Assembly (NCBI GenBank): GCA_035236585.1 | Contig: CP141132.1 | Location: 59,803,880-59,867,879 of the forward strand | Origin: Warburgia ugandensis | Lineage: Eukaryota; Streptophyta; Magnoliopsida; Canellales; Canellaceae | Length of the DNA stretch: 64,000 nucleotides | Reading direction: 5' to 3' | In this document: positions 34,561 through 48,850 of the stretch, piece by piece | Layout of the letters: each line of letters starts with the position of its first letter | Position numbering within the stretch: position 1 is the first letter of the stretch | Notes under the pieces: model-generated | Told to the model about the DNA's origin: nothing | Databases searched by the model: none | Seen by the model: the letters and a program-made list of their open reading frames with translations, nothing else | Program-made: the position numbers and the translations under genes

Positions 34561-37500
34561 AATTTATGACCATTTTGCCCCTTCTAAAATTGAATGTGAA
34601 TGGCATGTAAAGGCATTTTGTAAGTGATTTTGATGGATTGTCAAAAGAAATCCCACAGAGATACCCTTAAACAAACATTGAGGCCTTAAGTGATCTATTT
34701 GAAAGATGAGGCTCCATATGAGATTTTTGGACAACTTCACCATACATTTATGGAAATTTTCTAATTTTTTGCACGGTCCCTTTCTTATATTAGAACTCCA
34801 TTCGTCCTACTATATTAAGTTGTTCTAACCTTCTAATAATAGATTTTGCTTGCCAAATGAGTTGCAGTGTATGATGAAGGTGCCATGCACTAGAGCATGG
34901 AAGCATTTATTGTGGAGTTAGAGGCATGATAGATTCTTAGGGTACAAAATAAAATATAAAATTGCATATCCTGTAAGACATAAACCATAAAATATCATTA
35001 TTAGAGCAGATAAAGGTTCCCAATATTTGAATAAAATTTAAACTTCACATTTCATCAATAATGTTGCCTTAAATTTATATTCCAATATCTTCAATTAAAT
35101 TATATTTCCAATCTCTTCAATAAAAATGAGAAACACTACTAAACTCTTCAGCAACAAATACTTTTCTTTGTCCTCATTTTTCCTCATCGTGATCTTCTTT
35201 CCTTCAGGATCTTTTATAATAGGAGATATTAACTTATAATAGCGAAAATGTGTTTGGTAAGTATAATACAATTTCATATGTATTTTATTTTATAAACATT
35301 AATACTTTACTATTTCCATTTAACGATTAGTCAAATAAGAAAATCAGTTTGTGCATCTAACACAATTAACTGATGTGATACCTGTTGACATATGGTTTAG
35401 AAAAGTTCAATACCTCACTGATCAAATGAAATTTAAAGTGCCTAATGCGGAGAATAACAATACTCCCTAAATTCTTGTCAAGAGAGGTCCAAATGGCCAA
35501 TGCTAATCAAATGCCGATCCAAATAAATCTAAGCCAGAAGTCAAAATAGCTTCATTGAAGTATGCCTTAACAAAGGTCCTCACTGAAGTATATCCCAGAC
35601 AAGTCATCCACTATGACCACCGTTGATCAGAAGGAATACAAATAAATAACTCTTTACTGACATCTCATGAAACCAAATAAACCCCAAATATCTTCTTATT
35701 AGGGTCCAGATGTGGGAATAGATATACACATAAGGACTTTTTCACCCTGGCTAGATGCCACCACAAAAATTCAATTTCAAATTCAAATATTTCCCAAACT
35801 TTGTTTCAAAGCAACAACTAGCAATAAATACCCATTTCCAAACCTTTCAGAATTGTAATTCTATAAAAACATTTCAATTACTTTTTTCTAACTTTTCTAA
35901 TTCTTAATATTGAAATAACTTAAGGCAATACTTTTGTTGGAAACTTCATATTTTTAATTTAAAAACCAAGTTTTACAAATAGTTTTATTAAAATATTGAT
36001 TTTAAATTTTATTTTAAAAATTCTTTGATTAATTTTGTAAAAATCCACTTTTATAATTCTCAATAATTTTGGCAATTGAAAAACCTTGATAATCTAAATA
36101 TAATTTTCCAAATCTTTTAAAAGCAAGCTAAAAACATGTTGTACTTATAATTTGTTTTGATCTTTATGCGTTATCTCAGTCATAGATCATATTTAAAGGT
36201 TGCATTAGATCTATCTTATATATTTTCATTCAATCTTAATCATAAAATTGAATTGATCCATTAGATACTTATGTATATTTTTAATTTTGTGTTATTTCTT
36301 TTAGATCGGATTGATCCACTGTCATTTCAATTTAGTTTAGATTTTCTAATCTTTCTATTATTCATCTTAAATAATTTATACATGATCTTTTATGTACATT
36401 TAGATCTGATCTTATGATCAACTTATGATTTAAGTCTCTTAAATTATATCTTGTTCATTGGATTAATCTTAGACATTGATCAAATCTTGAACTATTTCTT
36501 ATATTTACTAGATCTTATGGTGTAGCTAGATTTTGTATATCTAATTGGTATGACCAAGATTGTATGCATCTAATCATTCGATTTAGATTGTGTTCTTAAA
36601 AGAGTAAAATCAAGATTGTGCACAGTTGATTATTTGATCAAGATCACATGCATAAGATCAACAATGTGTGCACTTAAGTGTGAGATCAAGATTATATGCA
36701 ACTATGTATTCATTCAAGATCATGGCCCAAACAGAAATATCATGTGTTTAAATTACACATTATTATAGGTAAGATCTAGACCTAAGTTTCTAATATATTT
36801 TCATGATAATTCATATCTAACTACATAATGTTATTCTTAATCAAATTTCCAAACTTTTTAAGTAGTTGGATCATACACTAGAATAAGATTGAGTATATAT
36901 TTAATCATTCAATTCGTACTTCCTAAATATTACTCGATTATAAATCAACTATATAAGATGTATGAAATTAAACAATCTATTATACTCATCATGTATGTAC
37001 TGGTAATGCATAATACATGTTAAGATTGATATATGAATCTTAAGTTTAATCGTGCTAAATCATGCATCCAATGCCTAAAAGTATGTGGTCTTAAAAGGTA
37101 CATTTTCAATCCTTGATTTGTGCTAGAATTCCAATGTAAACTAGATCAATCGAAGGATTTTCATTTAATGTAATAATAATATACTTGCTTGTTGTCATAT
37201 AATTTTTTATAAAGCTTTAATGCTAAACTAATAGTCTGATCTTTTTTGCATGCAATCCTCATCTTATATCTAATGGTGGATCTAACTTGGATTTTTACTA
37301 AGTTTTTGGGGGATCTCAACTTTAGAAATGAATTTTTCATGTGGATAAGAGGGAGACATCTAAAATGGATGTCTCCTCTTATAATCTATTCCATGTCTTT
37401 TCATTTTTCTCAAAAAGACATTATGGATCTAACATTTTAGATTAGATCTCATCCAATTGATTATTCTTGATCGTTGGATTAGACCCAAATGGTTTAACAC

Positions 37501-38029
37501 TTGTATTTACTTTCAATTATGTTTCAAATCTGAAATTAATTTTCAAGCATTTTTATATTTGCATTTATTTAAATTTGAATGGTCTGATCAATTTGATTTA
37601 GATTTGACGTCTTAGGATTAAAAATGTGTAGATTTGCACTTTATTATCATATCTAGGTAATTACATATTTGACTTCATTTCATATTTAAATTGGATTTTC
37701 AATTGAGAGTAATGTTTTTAGATTTGGAATTCATTTCAAGATCTTAACATTTTTTAATCTTAAATTTGTTTAATTCTTTTCAATTAACACCTAATTTTAA
37801 ATACTTCTAAGTGTTAACGAACTAGGTTACTTAATGATCTTTGATTCATTATTTTATATTTAACTTATAACTAATTTGCAATTAAATTAAATTATTAATT
37901 AACTAATCTAGTTTAACTATATAACTAACTAACTAGTTAATTTAACTAACCTAACTAACTAGCTTAATGCATGACACTTTTTTAGTCTAAAAATGTGTCA
38001 CATAATTTGATTCCTTACATTTCACCCTC
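34561..38029. other. AT-rich intergenic, no gene recognised
   Basis: Strongly AT-rich. Around 36100-36700 it is rich in GATC-containing words (GATCAAGATT, ATTAGATC), similar in flavour to 45000-45660 inside the LTR-like insertion, so it may be decayed LTR sequence. No credible coding frame. Confidence 0.4.
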
Positions 38030-39860
38030 TTTAAAAGAAATTTAGCCCTTTAAATTCAGGTATAGTTAAAAACAAGTGAGCATATTTCTTTTTTCCTCAT
38101 TACATCTTCTCGTTCCCATGTAGCTTCTTCCACCAGTGATGTTGTCACAATACCTTTACTAATGTAATCACCTTTCTTCTCAGAATCTACTCCTTCCGGT
38201 CCAAGATTTGAATATGCATTTCCAAGTATATCAAATCCTCTTTGACTTGTATTGGTTCAAAATTTACAATATGTGATAGATCTGGTTCATACTTCCAAAG
38301 CATTGGTACATGAAAGACATTGTGAATGGTTGATAGCTATGGATGTAAAGATACCTTATATTGAACATCTCCAACTTTCTTTAGAATTTTGAAGGGTCTG
38401 ATAAATCTTGGATTCAATTTTTGTTTCTTCCCAAAACTCATGGTTCCTTTAGCAGGTAGCACTTTAAAAAATACATGATTCCCAAAACTCCAACTCTTTT
38501 TTATAATTGTTTGCATAACTCTTTTATTTGCTTTGAGTTGTTTTGGTTTGTTGCAGATAAACTTTATCTTATCAATTGTCTGTCCAAGTATCTTCTGCAA
38601 GTATCTTCTGGTCACCCACTTCCTCCCAACATACTAGTGACATTCACTTTCTTCCATATAGAGCTTCTTATAGTGTCTTTTTTATATTGGATTGGTAGCT
38701 GTTTTATATGTGAACTCTGCTAATGGTAGATGATCATCCCAATTGCTTTTCAAGTCCATCACACATACTGTCAACATGTCCTCTAGGACTTGAATAGTCT
38801 TTTCTGATTATTCATATGTCTAAGGTTGGAAAGCAGTATTGAAATTCAAATGCATACCCATTGCTTCCTGTACAATCTTCCAAAATTGAGACATAAATCT
38901 TGAATCTTTGCTAGAGAAGATAGTTACTGGTATTCCATGAAGTCTTGCCACTTCTTTGATGTAGAGTATGGCTAAGTGGTCTAAAGAGTCAATCATCTTA
39001 ATGGCTAAGACATGAGCCGACTTAGTAAGTTTGTCTACAATCACCTAGATACTATCATGATTGTTCCTAGTCTTTGCTAACCCAATCACAAAATCCACAA
39101 TAATGTTTTCTCATTTCCATTCTGGTATTGGCAATGGTTGTAGTATTCTCATACATTTTTTATTTTCAACTTTGATATATTGACACACCTAACACAGATA
39201 TAAACAATGCTATTTCGCTCCTATGTTACTCCACTAAAACATGCTTCTCAAATCTTAATACATCTCAATGCTTTCGAATGTACCGTGTACTTAGATCAAT
39301 ATGCCTCATCTAATAGTCTCCTCTTCAACTCTGGATTCTCTGGAACACACAACCTTCCTTTGAACCTTAATGCCCCATCACTTCCAATTTTGAACTCTGG
39401 TTTTGTCTCCTTATCTTACCCCCAACATGATATTTGTCAACTAAGCATCAATAGTTTAAAGCCTCTTTAAGATGTTGGATTAAATTTGGTTCAATTCTCT
39501 AATTATTTAGAATCAATCTAGGGTTTTTCATTCATGATTAGTAAATTCCAATCCCTAGCCTTTTCTAACAATTGCCACTCTTTCATCATCATGTGAGCTA
39601 GAAATCTCGAAGACTTCTTGCTATCACATTCGCGTCACCTAGGTGATAATGGCTTGCGAAATCATAATCTTTCAAGAAATCCACCCATCTTATCTATCTT
39701 ATGTTCAGAGGCATTTGTGAGAATAAGTACTTTAAACTCTTATTATCTGTATAGTTTTATGAGTTTTAGTTGATTGTCAAGATTTTCTCAACTAATTGGC
39801 GTCCACATCAAATTTAACTTTATGTGTTATGAACACAAAGAAAATTCAGGCTTATTTCCC
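38030..39860 (-). mobile_element. Ty3/gypsy pol remnant (RNase H to integrase C-terminus)
   Basis: Minus-strand translation passes through RNase H text near 39850-39640 (KYLFSQMPLN, then RWVDFLKDYDF), a pre-integrase segment near 39150 (PIPEWKWE-like), the integrase core at 39044-38820 (MIVDKLTKSAHVLAIK, RLHGIPVTIF, RFMSQFWKIVQEAMG, LNFNTAFQP), and the C-terminal part at 38615-38337 (MSFGKKQKLNPRFIRPFKIL), then VFHVPMLWKYEPD near 38290. These are landmarks of chromovirus-type plant gypsy elements. Numerous stops and frameshifts; gag, protease and most of reverse transcriptase are missing. No flanking LTR pair identified. Confidence 0.88.
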
Positions 39861-40299
39861 CTAAAGTAGAGTGTTAAGTATTCAATTTTGGTTAAAATAC
39901 CCCTAATTCAGCATTCAATTAGATCATCTAACTGATCAAATTTATAATTTTAAGTTTGATTTTGAATTTAGCTCTAATTGACCATCCAATCATTAATTTG
40001 TCAAAATTAACAGTCAGATGATCATTAGAGCTTATCATATAATTGATATCTGATTCAAATGACTCTAATTTAGTCTTATCTTTTGCAGATTAACCAAAAG
40101 AAGTTCAGATGGATCAGATCGAGTTTAATGGTGCAAATCACCCATCAAGGGTTAACAGGCAAGATGAGATAGTTTCTTAAAAGAAAAGGAGTTCTAAGGA
40201 GAAAGGGAATCAATTCAAAAAGGGAATCAATTAGAGAAGGAAACAAGTAGAATTTAGAAGGTGGAAGAAGTCTATAAAGAAGAGGAAACTAGCCACCAC
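39861..40299. other. Unassigned spacer
   Basis: AT-rich with ATTAGATCATCTAACTGATC-type words, like other LTR-derived tracts in the window. No gene. Confidence 0.35.
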
Positions 40300-41550
<1,251 letters not shown>

Positions 41551-42600
41551 CTAGATTTACCCTTAGTGCAAAAAATAAAATTTCACTCACATCCCTGTTT
41601 CGTCTTTTTCCTATTCTGTCTTTTCTTCGACCCTTGTTTTACTTTATCCAGATTCTGTTATTTGTGTTCTATCTTATTTTGACAGTAATCCAAAGACAGT
41701 GCTATCTAGGGCAGTGATATTCAAGACAGATTTTTTAGTTTTATTTTCTATTTTCTGGAATTGAAATTTTTGTAAATTGCACCAGTGACATAAATCTGGA
41801 TTTTTATTTTATTGTTAGTTTATTTTTGTTATGTTCCTTATTTTTATTTTTTTTAATAATTAAATTTTATTTAAACTCCTCTTTTCAATAGAGTCCCCAT
41901 GGGATCAACCCGTACGTGCATTAGTTATATTGCAATAACCTGTTCACTTGTGGTTAAACATGAACATAGAGTTAGGGCTTTTTTATATTTATCACAGTGA
42001 TTGTAGGGTATATTCCTCCAATTACATCAAGTGCTTAGATTATGGTTTCTCAGTTACGTGTGGCCATTAATTATATTTCTTTAATGACTGGATACATACA
42101 AATAGTCTTCAATTATTGAATACATAGAATCTCTTTATTTTTTAATACATAAAGACATAGAAAAAAAAAAAAAAAAAAAAGACCTTTGATTAGATGCCGA
42201 CTATATACAACCAAATTACAATGATCACTGGCTTCAATGATCTTTGTAGGCTAACTTGGATCAATTTTACAATGTGATTGGGTTATTGATTTAGTTTTAC
42301 AATGTGACCTAGTTGATAGGCATGTCTTCCAAAGTATCACGTGGACTTGATAAGTGTGTATAGCCTTTCAAGCCTTTCTATTTAATACTAGAAGTAGCAT
42401 TAACATATTCTCTCTTTAATCATTTAGGCATATGTAGCTATTTTCTCAAGTGCATCGCAATACTCTCTTCATGGAGATGGAGTTACATAATATCTTAGGC
42501 ATATATTTTGTATTCTTTTAACCATTTAATGTTGGAGGATAAGTGCCATTGACTTATTAATATCAACAGGGCTTGAGGCATAACTCTCTTGGAGTAGTTG
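41551..42600 (+). other. Possible LTR end or leader, unassigned
   Basis: GAGTCCCCATGGGATCAACCC followed by a TAGTTATATTGC stretch (about 41890-41955) is typical of text found near the end of some plant gypsy LTRs. No paired LTR or primer site found. A 20-A run lies at 42161-42180. The rest is unassigned. Confidence 0.3.
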
Positions 42601-42719
42601 GGTGTCTTTTTCAAACACAATAAGTAGTGTTGGTTTTGAACTTCTACCATTGATGGTTTCTAAGTTTATCAAAACCTCATGGCTAAAATCTATTACTATA
42701 TTGAAACATTTTCAATTGA

Positions 42720-43166
42720 TGGTACCCCATCTAGTTAGAGTCTTTGATTTATGGGGGACATTGAGTTGGCAGGGCCCGTTTAACTAGAGTCCTTGATTTT
42801 AGGGACTCTTTCACTTGTGGGGCATGTCCAATTAGTGTCATCAATTTTTAGGACTCTTTGGGCTATAAGGCCCATTTAGCTAGATTCCATAATATATGGG
42901 ACTCTTTGAATTAGAGAGACCTTTAGATATAGTTCAAATTTTGTAGGACTCCTTGAGTTACAAGGTCTATCTAATTAGAGTTTATAGTTTGTGGGACTCT
43001 TTGAGCTCCGAGCCCCTTTGCACCATTTGGCTAGAGTCCATATTTTGTGCAAATCCTAAAGATGCAAGGCTCATTTTTGTTTAGAGTCCATATTTTGTAG
43101 GGCCCCATGAGCTGTGGGCCATTTTGTCTAGTGTCCATCTTTTGTGAAACTCCTTGAGCTATGGGG
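42720..43166 (+). repeat. Minisatellite, period about 58 bp, left block
   Basis: About eight diverged units of the form GGGACTCxTTGAGCTATGGG plus CCCATTTGGCTAGAGTCCAT and ATTTTGT. It continues after the LTR-like insertion at 47216. Confidence 0.88.
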
Positions 43167-46100
43167 CCTGTTGTGACACCTTGGATTTTTCATGAAATTT
43201 TTTTGCATTTATTTTCAAAAGGTGGCATGCCTCTAATTTTAAAAATAAAAAATAGTAGAAGATATTTTTCTTTGAAATTCATTTTTCTAAAAACTCAGAT
43301 GTCACCTCAACTCCCATAATATACATAATATAGATTTTATAAAAGATAGACATACATTTAATGAAACAACAGGACCCATCCAGTGGTTCACATACATTGC
43401 CCTTATAATCATTATATTAAATGTCCAAGCAGTATAATCCAAATAACTAACTACACAATACAAAAACTTTAACAAAATATATACTTGAGCATAGAAGTAT
43501 GGATGTTGAACTCCTCTTGCTCGTGTATGTCTTTTCCTGTATGTTTGTATCTAAGATATTGTAAATATAAAACATTTACAATATCTCAGCAAGCTATGCT
43601 TGGTAGGGGAGAGTTAAGAAAACATGTTAATTACATATGAATTAAGGATTTTACATCAATTAAAAGATTCAATTATCTGCAAGCCATTGATAAAGTAGCT
43701 ATTTATAATTCTTTTTCTTCATATGAATATAATAATCACATTTTAGAGCTTACACTTTACATGATATATTTAATATATATAATTCATTGGTATTTTAAAT
43801 ATTTATCATTATCATTTTTCATATGGTACCATACTCCAATTTTATGAACCATACTCTGCGTAATATATCTACCCATTCACTTTCCCCATATGAATTTTTT
43901 TTATTATAAAACTATGCCCTCCAAATATATACATATAGTACTATATCATATATATTGAAATTGTTAAAAGTCATACAAAGTTATGAACATAGTCTATAGG
44001 TTTTATAACTTCCATTCCAAGACTATACTAGGTCTCATACATATATCCCTTACCATATGAGGTTTATAAAACTCCAACTACTACTGGTAACATCATAAAA
44101 GGCATCTTATCATGTCATCACATAAGCAACTCATTATGCCATCACATAAGGCATCTCATCATGCCATCGTCATATAAGGCATCTCATCATGCCATCACAT
44201 AAGGCATCTCATCATGCCATGGCATTATACTATGCCTATCATATGTGCATAATAATGCAAAATACACAAGGACTACTATATCGCAGTCTAAATCCATACA
44301 GTGCACTCAGATAACTGCATAATAATCCACTGATACTAATTGTGAAAATAACAAAATCCATGTCCGCATGGAGGGATCATGGCTGTCACAGTGGCAGCCT
44401 TCCCATGATTTCCCTACTCGACGTTTAGTCTCTCATTGGTCTTGGTATCCATCATATAAATTTCAGGAAGTGGGTGGACAAACCCTCATAACTTCCCTAG
44501 CATAGTATCCCCAGTCCTAGGGCTATGGAAAATAAAATCACAAGCCACCATGCTTGCATGTAAAATACTAATATACAGGCGTCTTGCATGTCCATAATAC
44601 ATATATGAATATCACATCATAATCATAGCATCCTCACTTATTAGGTGATCGCTCACCAAGGATCTAACATAAAATCCTAGACTCATACATTACATATAAT
44701 GTAATAGTACCCATATACCATAAATGTCTTTTTATCACAATAACAGCTATGATATTTTTAAGAACAAATTGTGTGTATCCTTTAATATCATTTAGTAGGC
44801 TTTAATTATAAGAATGTCATTCATGTAGCAATTCAAATTACAAATTGTCATCATTCACAAGTAAACATTTTTCATCATCATATATCATATGAAATGCACA
44901 ATTTAAATGACATAATATCTATCATAAGAATAAGATCATGTTTTAAAAAACATGCATCTTACTATTAAGACATCCTTTCTTAATTCTCCACCTACCTCTC
45001 GTGGCGAGTTCATCCATTTCCCACTAACTAATCGACGGCGTTCGCGAAGTCTCTAAAATCCATGTTGATCTAATCCTTGTTCTTCACTTGAATTCGCCAA
45101 TTCGAGTAACCATGAATTATTCTAATCAATTAACTCTTTTTAAACAACTTTAATGGTATGGATCATAAGATTAGATCTTATTCCATACCTTGATTATTCT
45201 ATTGATCTTAGCCGTTGATCTAAATTAATGAGATCAACCTTCAATTGGTTTTTAATCCTAGATATCTATTAGGATTCTTTATCTTTATCTGTGGTGTCTG
45301 ATCAGTGATCTAACATAAAAAAGTTAATGTGTGAACAGTAACTGGTTGGACGACTAAGATTGTTTGATCTATTTTCAGTCAATTTACATCTAAATTCATC
45401 AATTCCTCCTACATTATAATACTTGCAGGACTATTTAATTCATCTATGGTGTCTGATCAATGATCAAATATCAAATTTTTACTGTATGAACAATACCCGA
45501 TCGAATGGCTGAGATCGCCCGATTAGTCTTATAGCCTAAATAAGCAATCTTAGTTGATTTTAAGGTTTTTCAACCATGTATCTACCTATCCATAAGCTTA
45601 GATTAAGGAATGGACAGTTGGATCATCCTTAAATTTAGATCTAGGATATAAATTCACGGATCTAACAAATTTCACCAAATTAAGAACAGGGTTTTGTAGA
45701 TCTTACCTAAAGGAGGCATGACCATGTTTTCCCCTATCCTAGGCATGCTAGATTGGCTTTGATCTACTGTGAAACACTCCATCCCTAGCCGCGTGCACTG
45801 TTCATGCCCGATCTGCATTAGTTTCTTCTTTGATCGTAGCAAAACCAGAGGGGTTTTGCTTGTCTGGTGATGGAGGACGTGATGAACAGCTTGGATCTCC
45901 AAATCCAAGTTGTCACCTTCACTATTCAACCCTGGACCAGACGGATTTCTCCTCACCGTCGGTGTTCCTCCTTGAAATCTGACATAAACTCTCTAGATTG
46001 CTATCTAAGAGTCTTTCCCAAATTCTTCTCGTTGGAAAGAAGGGTGAGAGTCTTTGGCACACTGCTATTTCCAATGACTATTCCCATGTGCACCTTTCCC

Positions 46101-47215
46101 TCTTCAATCTCAAGTCATTCCTCCTTCGATCACATTGGAACTAAGGGGTTTTTGCTCCTCCCTTCATGCAAAGTAGAGTGGATAGCTCAATTTAGGAATC
46201 GGAGTAGCCCTCGTCACCGGCGAGCTCCATATTTTTCAAAGACATGAAAACCCAAAAACTCCACTTTCCTCCAACGTAGATGGCTTTTCCAGTGAGCTTC
46301 CCCTTCTCCTTTCTTCTCTTCTCCTTCTCCTTCTCCTTCTCCTTCCCTTCTCCTCCTTTCTTCTTTCTTCCTCCTCATTTCTTCTTCTTTTTCTTCTCTT
46401 CTTCCCCCCGTCAGTTTCCTCTTTCTGTCGGGTTTGGAAAATACACGAACATTCATTTTCCCTTTTTGTTTAAGTGAGGGGGTGGCATTATCAAACTTGG
46501 CCCCCCTTTTTGTTATTTTAATTGGTTTTCTTTTTCTTTTAATTATTTTATATTAGTTGTTAATCATGATGTTTTTACTACTTTAAACACCATGATATCA
46601 GTTAATGATGTTTTTCAACTCTATTGACTGTCACATTCCAACTATAAGTGGGGCCCACTTAGTAAAATTACAAAAATACACTTTTATAACAAAATTACTA
46701 TTCATTCTTCCAACCTCCAATTTCAACAAACTTAGTGTGATTGGATTCATATTGACGAGTAGAATCCAGATTTTATAATTTCAATTTCATGTTCTTAGAT
46801 TTTATCTTTTAATTACCATATTGCCCCTAACTTCGAAGTCCCATAACTTCCTCATTCAGACTCTGTTTTTAGCATTCTTTGGCTTGATGGATTCTATTTT
46901 TCTGAGTAATATCTAATTATTTTAGTTTTAATTCTAAGTTATAATTCTATAAAAAGATATAATTCTTAAAAACTCATAACTTGATAATGGAATAGTAAAA
47001 TTTTAGGGTGAAATTCATTTAAACTTCGATTTCAATGTTATTTTTGTCGTTGGACTCGATTGAGTACATTTCAAATATTTATGTTTCCACTCCAATTTTC
47101 ATTTCGATAAAATTTATTTTCTTTGAGTAAAAAATTCCAATTATATTCCAAAATTCTCATTTCACATAATAACACCCATAATAGTATTTACAAAATTTGG
47201 GGTTGTTACACCTAT
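43167..47215. mobile_element. Solo LTR-like insertion of 4,039 bp with 5-bp target duplication
   Basis: The insertion (43172-47210) begins TGTGACACC and ends GGGTTGTTACA, giving the TG...CA ends of LTRs and the same style as large plant gypsy LTRs. It is flanked by CCTGT (43167-43171) and CCTAT (47211-47215), a 5-bp duplication with one change. Removing it rejoins a normal minisatellite unit (GAGCTATGGGGCCTAT then TTAGTTAAAGTCCAT). No protease, RT or integrase is seen, so a solo LTR is the best reading. Inside are ATC-rich tracts, a 31-bp repeat and a pyrimidine-rich 46290-46410. Confidence 0.75.
44091..44222 (+). repeat. Tandem repeat of about 31 bp inside the LTR-like insertion
   Basis: About four units of CATCACATAAGGCATCTCAT plus CATGC. 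One unit has an extra GTCATA-type variation. Confidence 0.9.
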
Positions 47216-47470
47216 TTAGTTAAAGTCCATATTTTGTAGGAGTTCTTGAGTTGCAGAACATGTTTGGCTGGACTCCATAATTTTTAGGACTCCTCAAGCT
47301 ATGTGATCTATTTGTCTAGAGTTCATATGTTGTGGGACTCCTTGAGCTACATGACTCATTTGGTTAAACTCCATACTTTATGATATTCCTTGAGCTGTAG
47401 GGTCCATTTGGCTAAAGTTTAAAATTTGTCGTACCCCTTGAGCTACATCCCCATCTAGCTAGATTTTTTG
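47216..47470 (+). repeat. Minisatellite, period about 58 bp, right block
   Basis: About four further units of the same repeat as 42720-43166, with TTGAGCTACATGACTCATTT and GTTAAACTCCATA-type variants. Confidence 0.85.
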
Positions 47471-47499
47471 CCTTAATAACATCATACTTTGGCTAGATA

Positions 47500-48420
47500 T
47501 AGAAGTCTTATGTCATAGTCCTTTAACTGTGTTTGGGAGTCTTAATTGAAGTCTCCTTTAGGAGTCTTAAGCTGATATGACTTTGACTGTGTTCGAGATT
47601 CTCAATTAGGGTCTACTTTAAGAGTCTTTAGCCAATAGGACTTTGACTATATTCAAGAGTCTTAATTAGGGTCCACTTTAGGAGTCTTAGACCAATAAGA
47701 CTTTGAATTTATTCAAGAGTCTCAATTGGGACTCACTAATTTGTTTCAAAAGCCTAATAGCCGAGGGACTTAGAAGTATTTTAAGATTTTGGCAAAGTGG
47801 ATAAGGAGTATGAAAGACGGGGCCTAGCTTTGGTCAGTTGGGGCTTGCTTGTTTTCTTTTTTTGAACTTGCTTGACTCTTAGTTTTAGACGTTAGTTAGA
47901 GCTCATTTAGGGTATAAGAATCTTTCGTGTTAGGGTCTTTGTAAAGATTTATTTTTTTATGGGTTTGAGTTAGTTTATGACTTTTATTTTATGGTCTAGT
48001 CTTGATTATCAACTGGGATCCACTCTGAGATTTTACCCATTTAGGAGTCTCTTAATTTTAAAATTTTGTGGTGTTTTATTTTAGGAAGAGGCGGGGCATT
48101 TCATCTTGGTTATGAAATGGGATCCACTTAGGACTCTTTTATGTTTAGGAGTTTTCCAATGGGTGCCTCGAGTCTTAGTTATAGACTAAGACCCACTTAG
48201 CATCTTTATTTTTTTTAACATAACTTTTAGAAGTTTGAGAGTTCTTTTCTTTTATCTTTATTTTATTTATTTATTTATTTGCTCAATTAATTTGGAGAAT
48301 AGATTAAGGGATCTAGTTCAGATAGAGATGAGGCCCACTCTAGGTTATCAATGGGGCCCACTTTGACACCTTTCTTGAGACATAGATAGGACAAACTTCC
48401 TAGGGCATGGCAAGCTCTAC
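47500..48420 (+). repeat. GAGTC-rich diverged repeats
   Basis: GAGTCTTAATTAGGGTCCAC followed by TTTAGGAGTCTTA recurs near 47530, 47600, 47660 and 47720 with a period of about 60 bp. Similar but looser text (AGACTAAGACCCACTTAG) continues to about 48200. No gene. Confidence 0.7.
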
Positions 48421-48759
48421 CTCGTGATGGAAAGTTTAAGAACCCTAACCTTAGTAGAGACTCTCCCCTACATACGAGCTCTACTAAAATAATAAGAGTA
48501 TACTAAGACTTAGGGGAAGAAAGAGAGAGTCTCCCTCTTTAGGCATGGTGAGCTCTACTCGAGAGAGACTTGGGAAGTAGAAGAGGGTGAATCACCTTGA
48601 ACATTAGAAAATTCTTGGATGAACAGTGCAAAATCTCCTTTTCCTTTCCTAGTTTACCTTTCTCTCTATGTTACTATCTTTGTATTTGTGAGTAGAAGTT
48701 ACACAGTAAATGGGAAGTTCGAGAAGATAGTTAGAAGGAGAAAATATGGGATGGGAGAG

Positions 48760-48762
<3 letters not shown>

Positions 48763-48849
<87 letters not shown>
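48763..48849 (+). repeat. Compound (TG)n(AG)n microsatellite
   Basis: About 44 bp of TG followed directly by about 43 bp of AG. Confidence 0.97.

Positions 48850-48850
<1 letters not shown>

Noticed and set aside
42161..42180. Run of 20 A as a retroposon tail
   Set aside because: No retroposon body or target duplication found on its 5' side.
44091..44222. CRISPR-like array of 31-bp repeats
   Set aside because: Plant nuclear context, no spacers of unique sequence and the units are contiguous. It is a plain tandem repeat in an LTR-like insertion.
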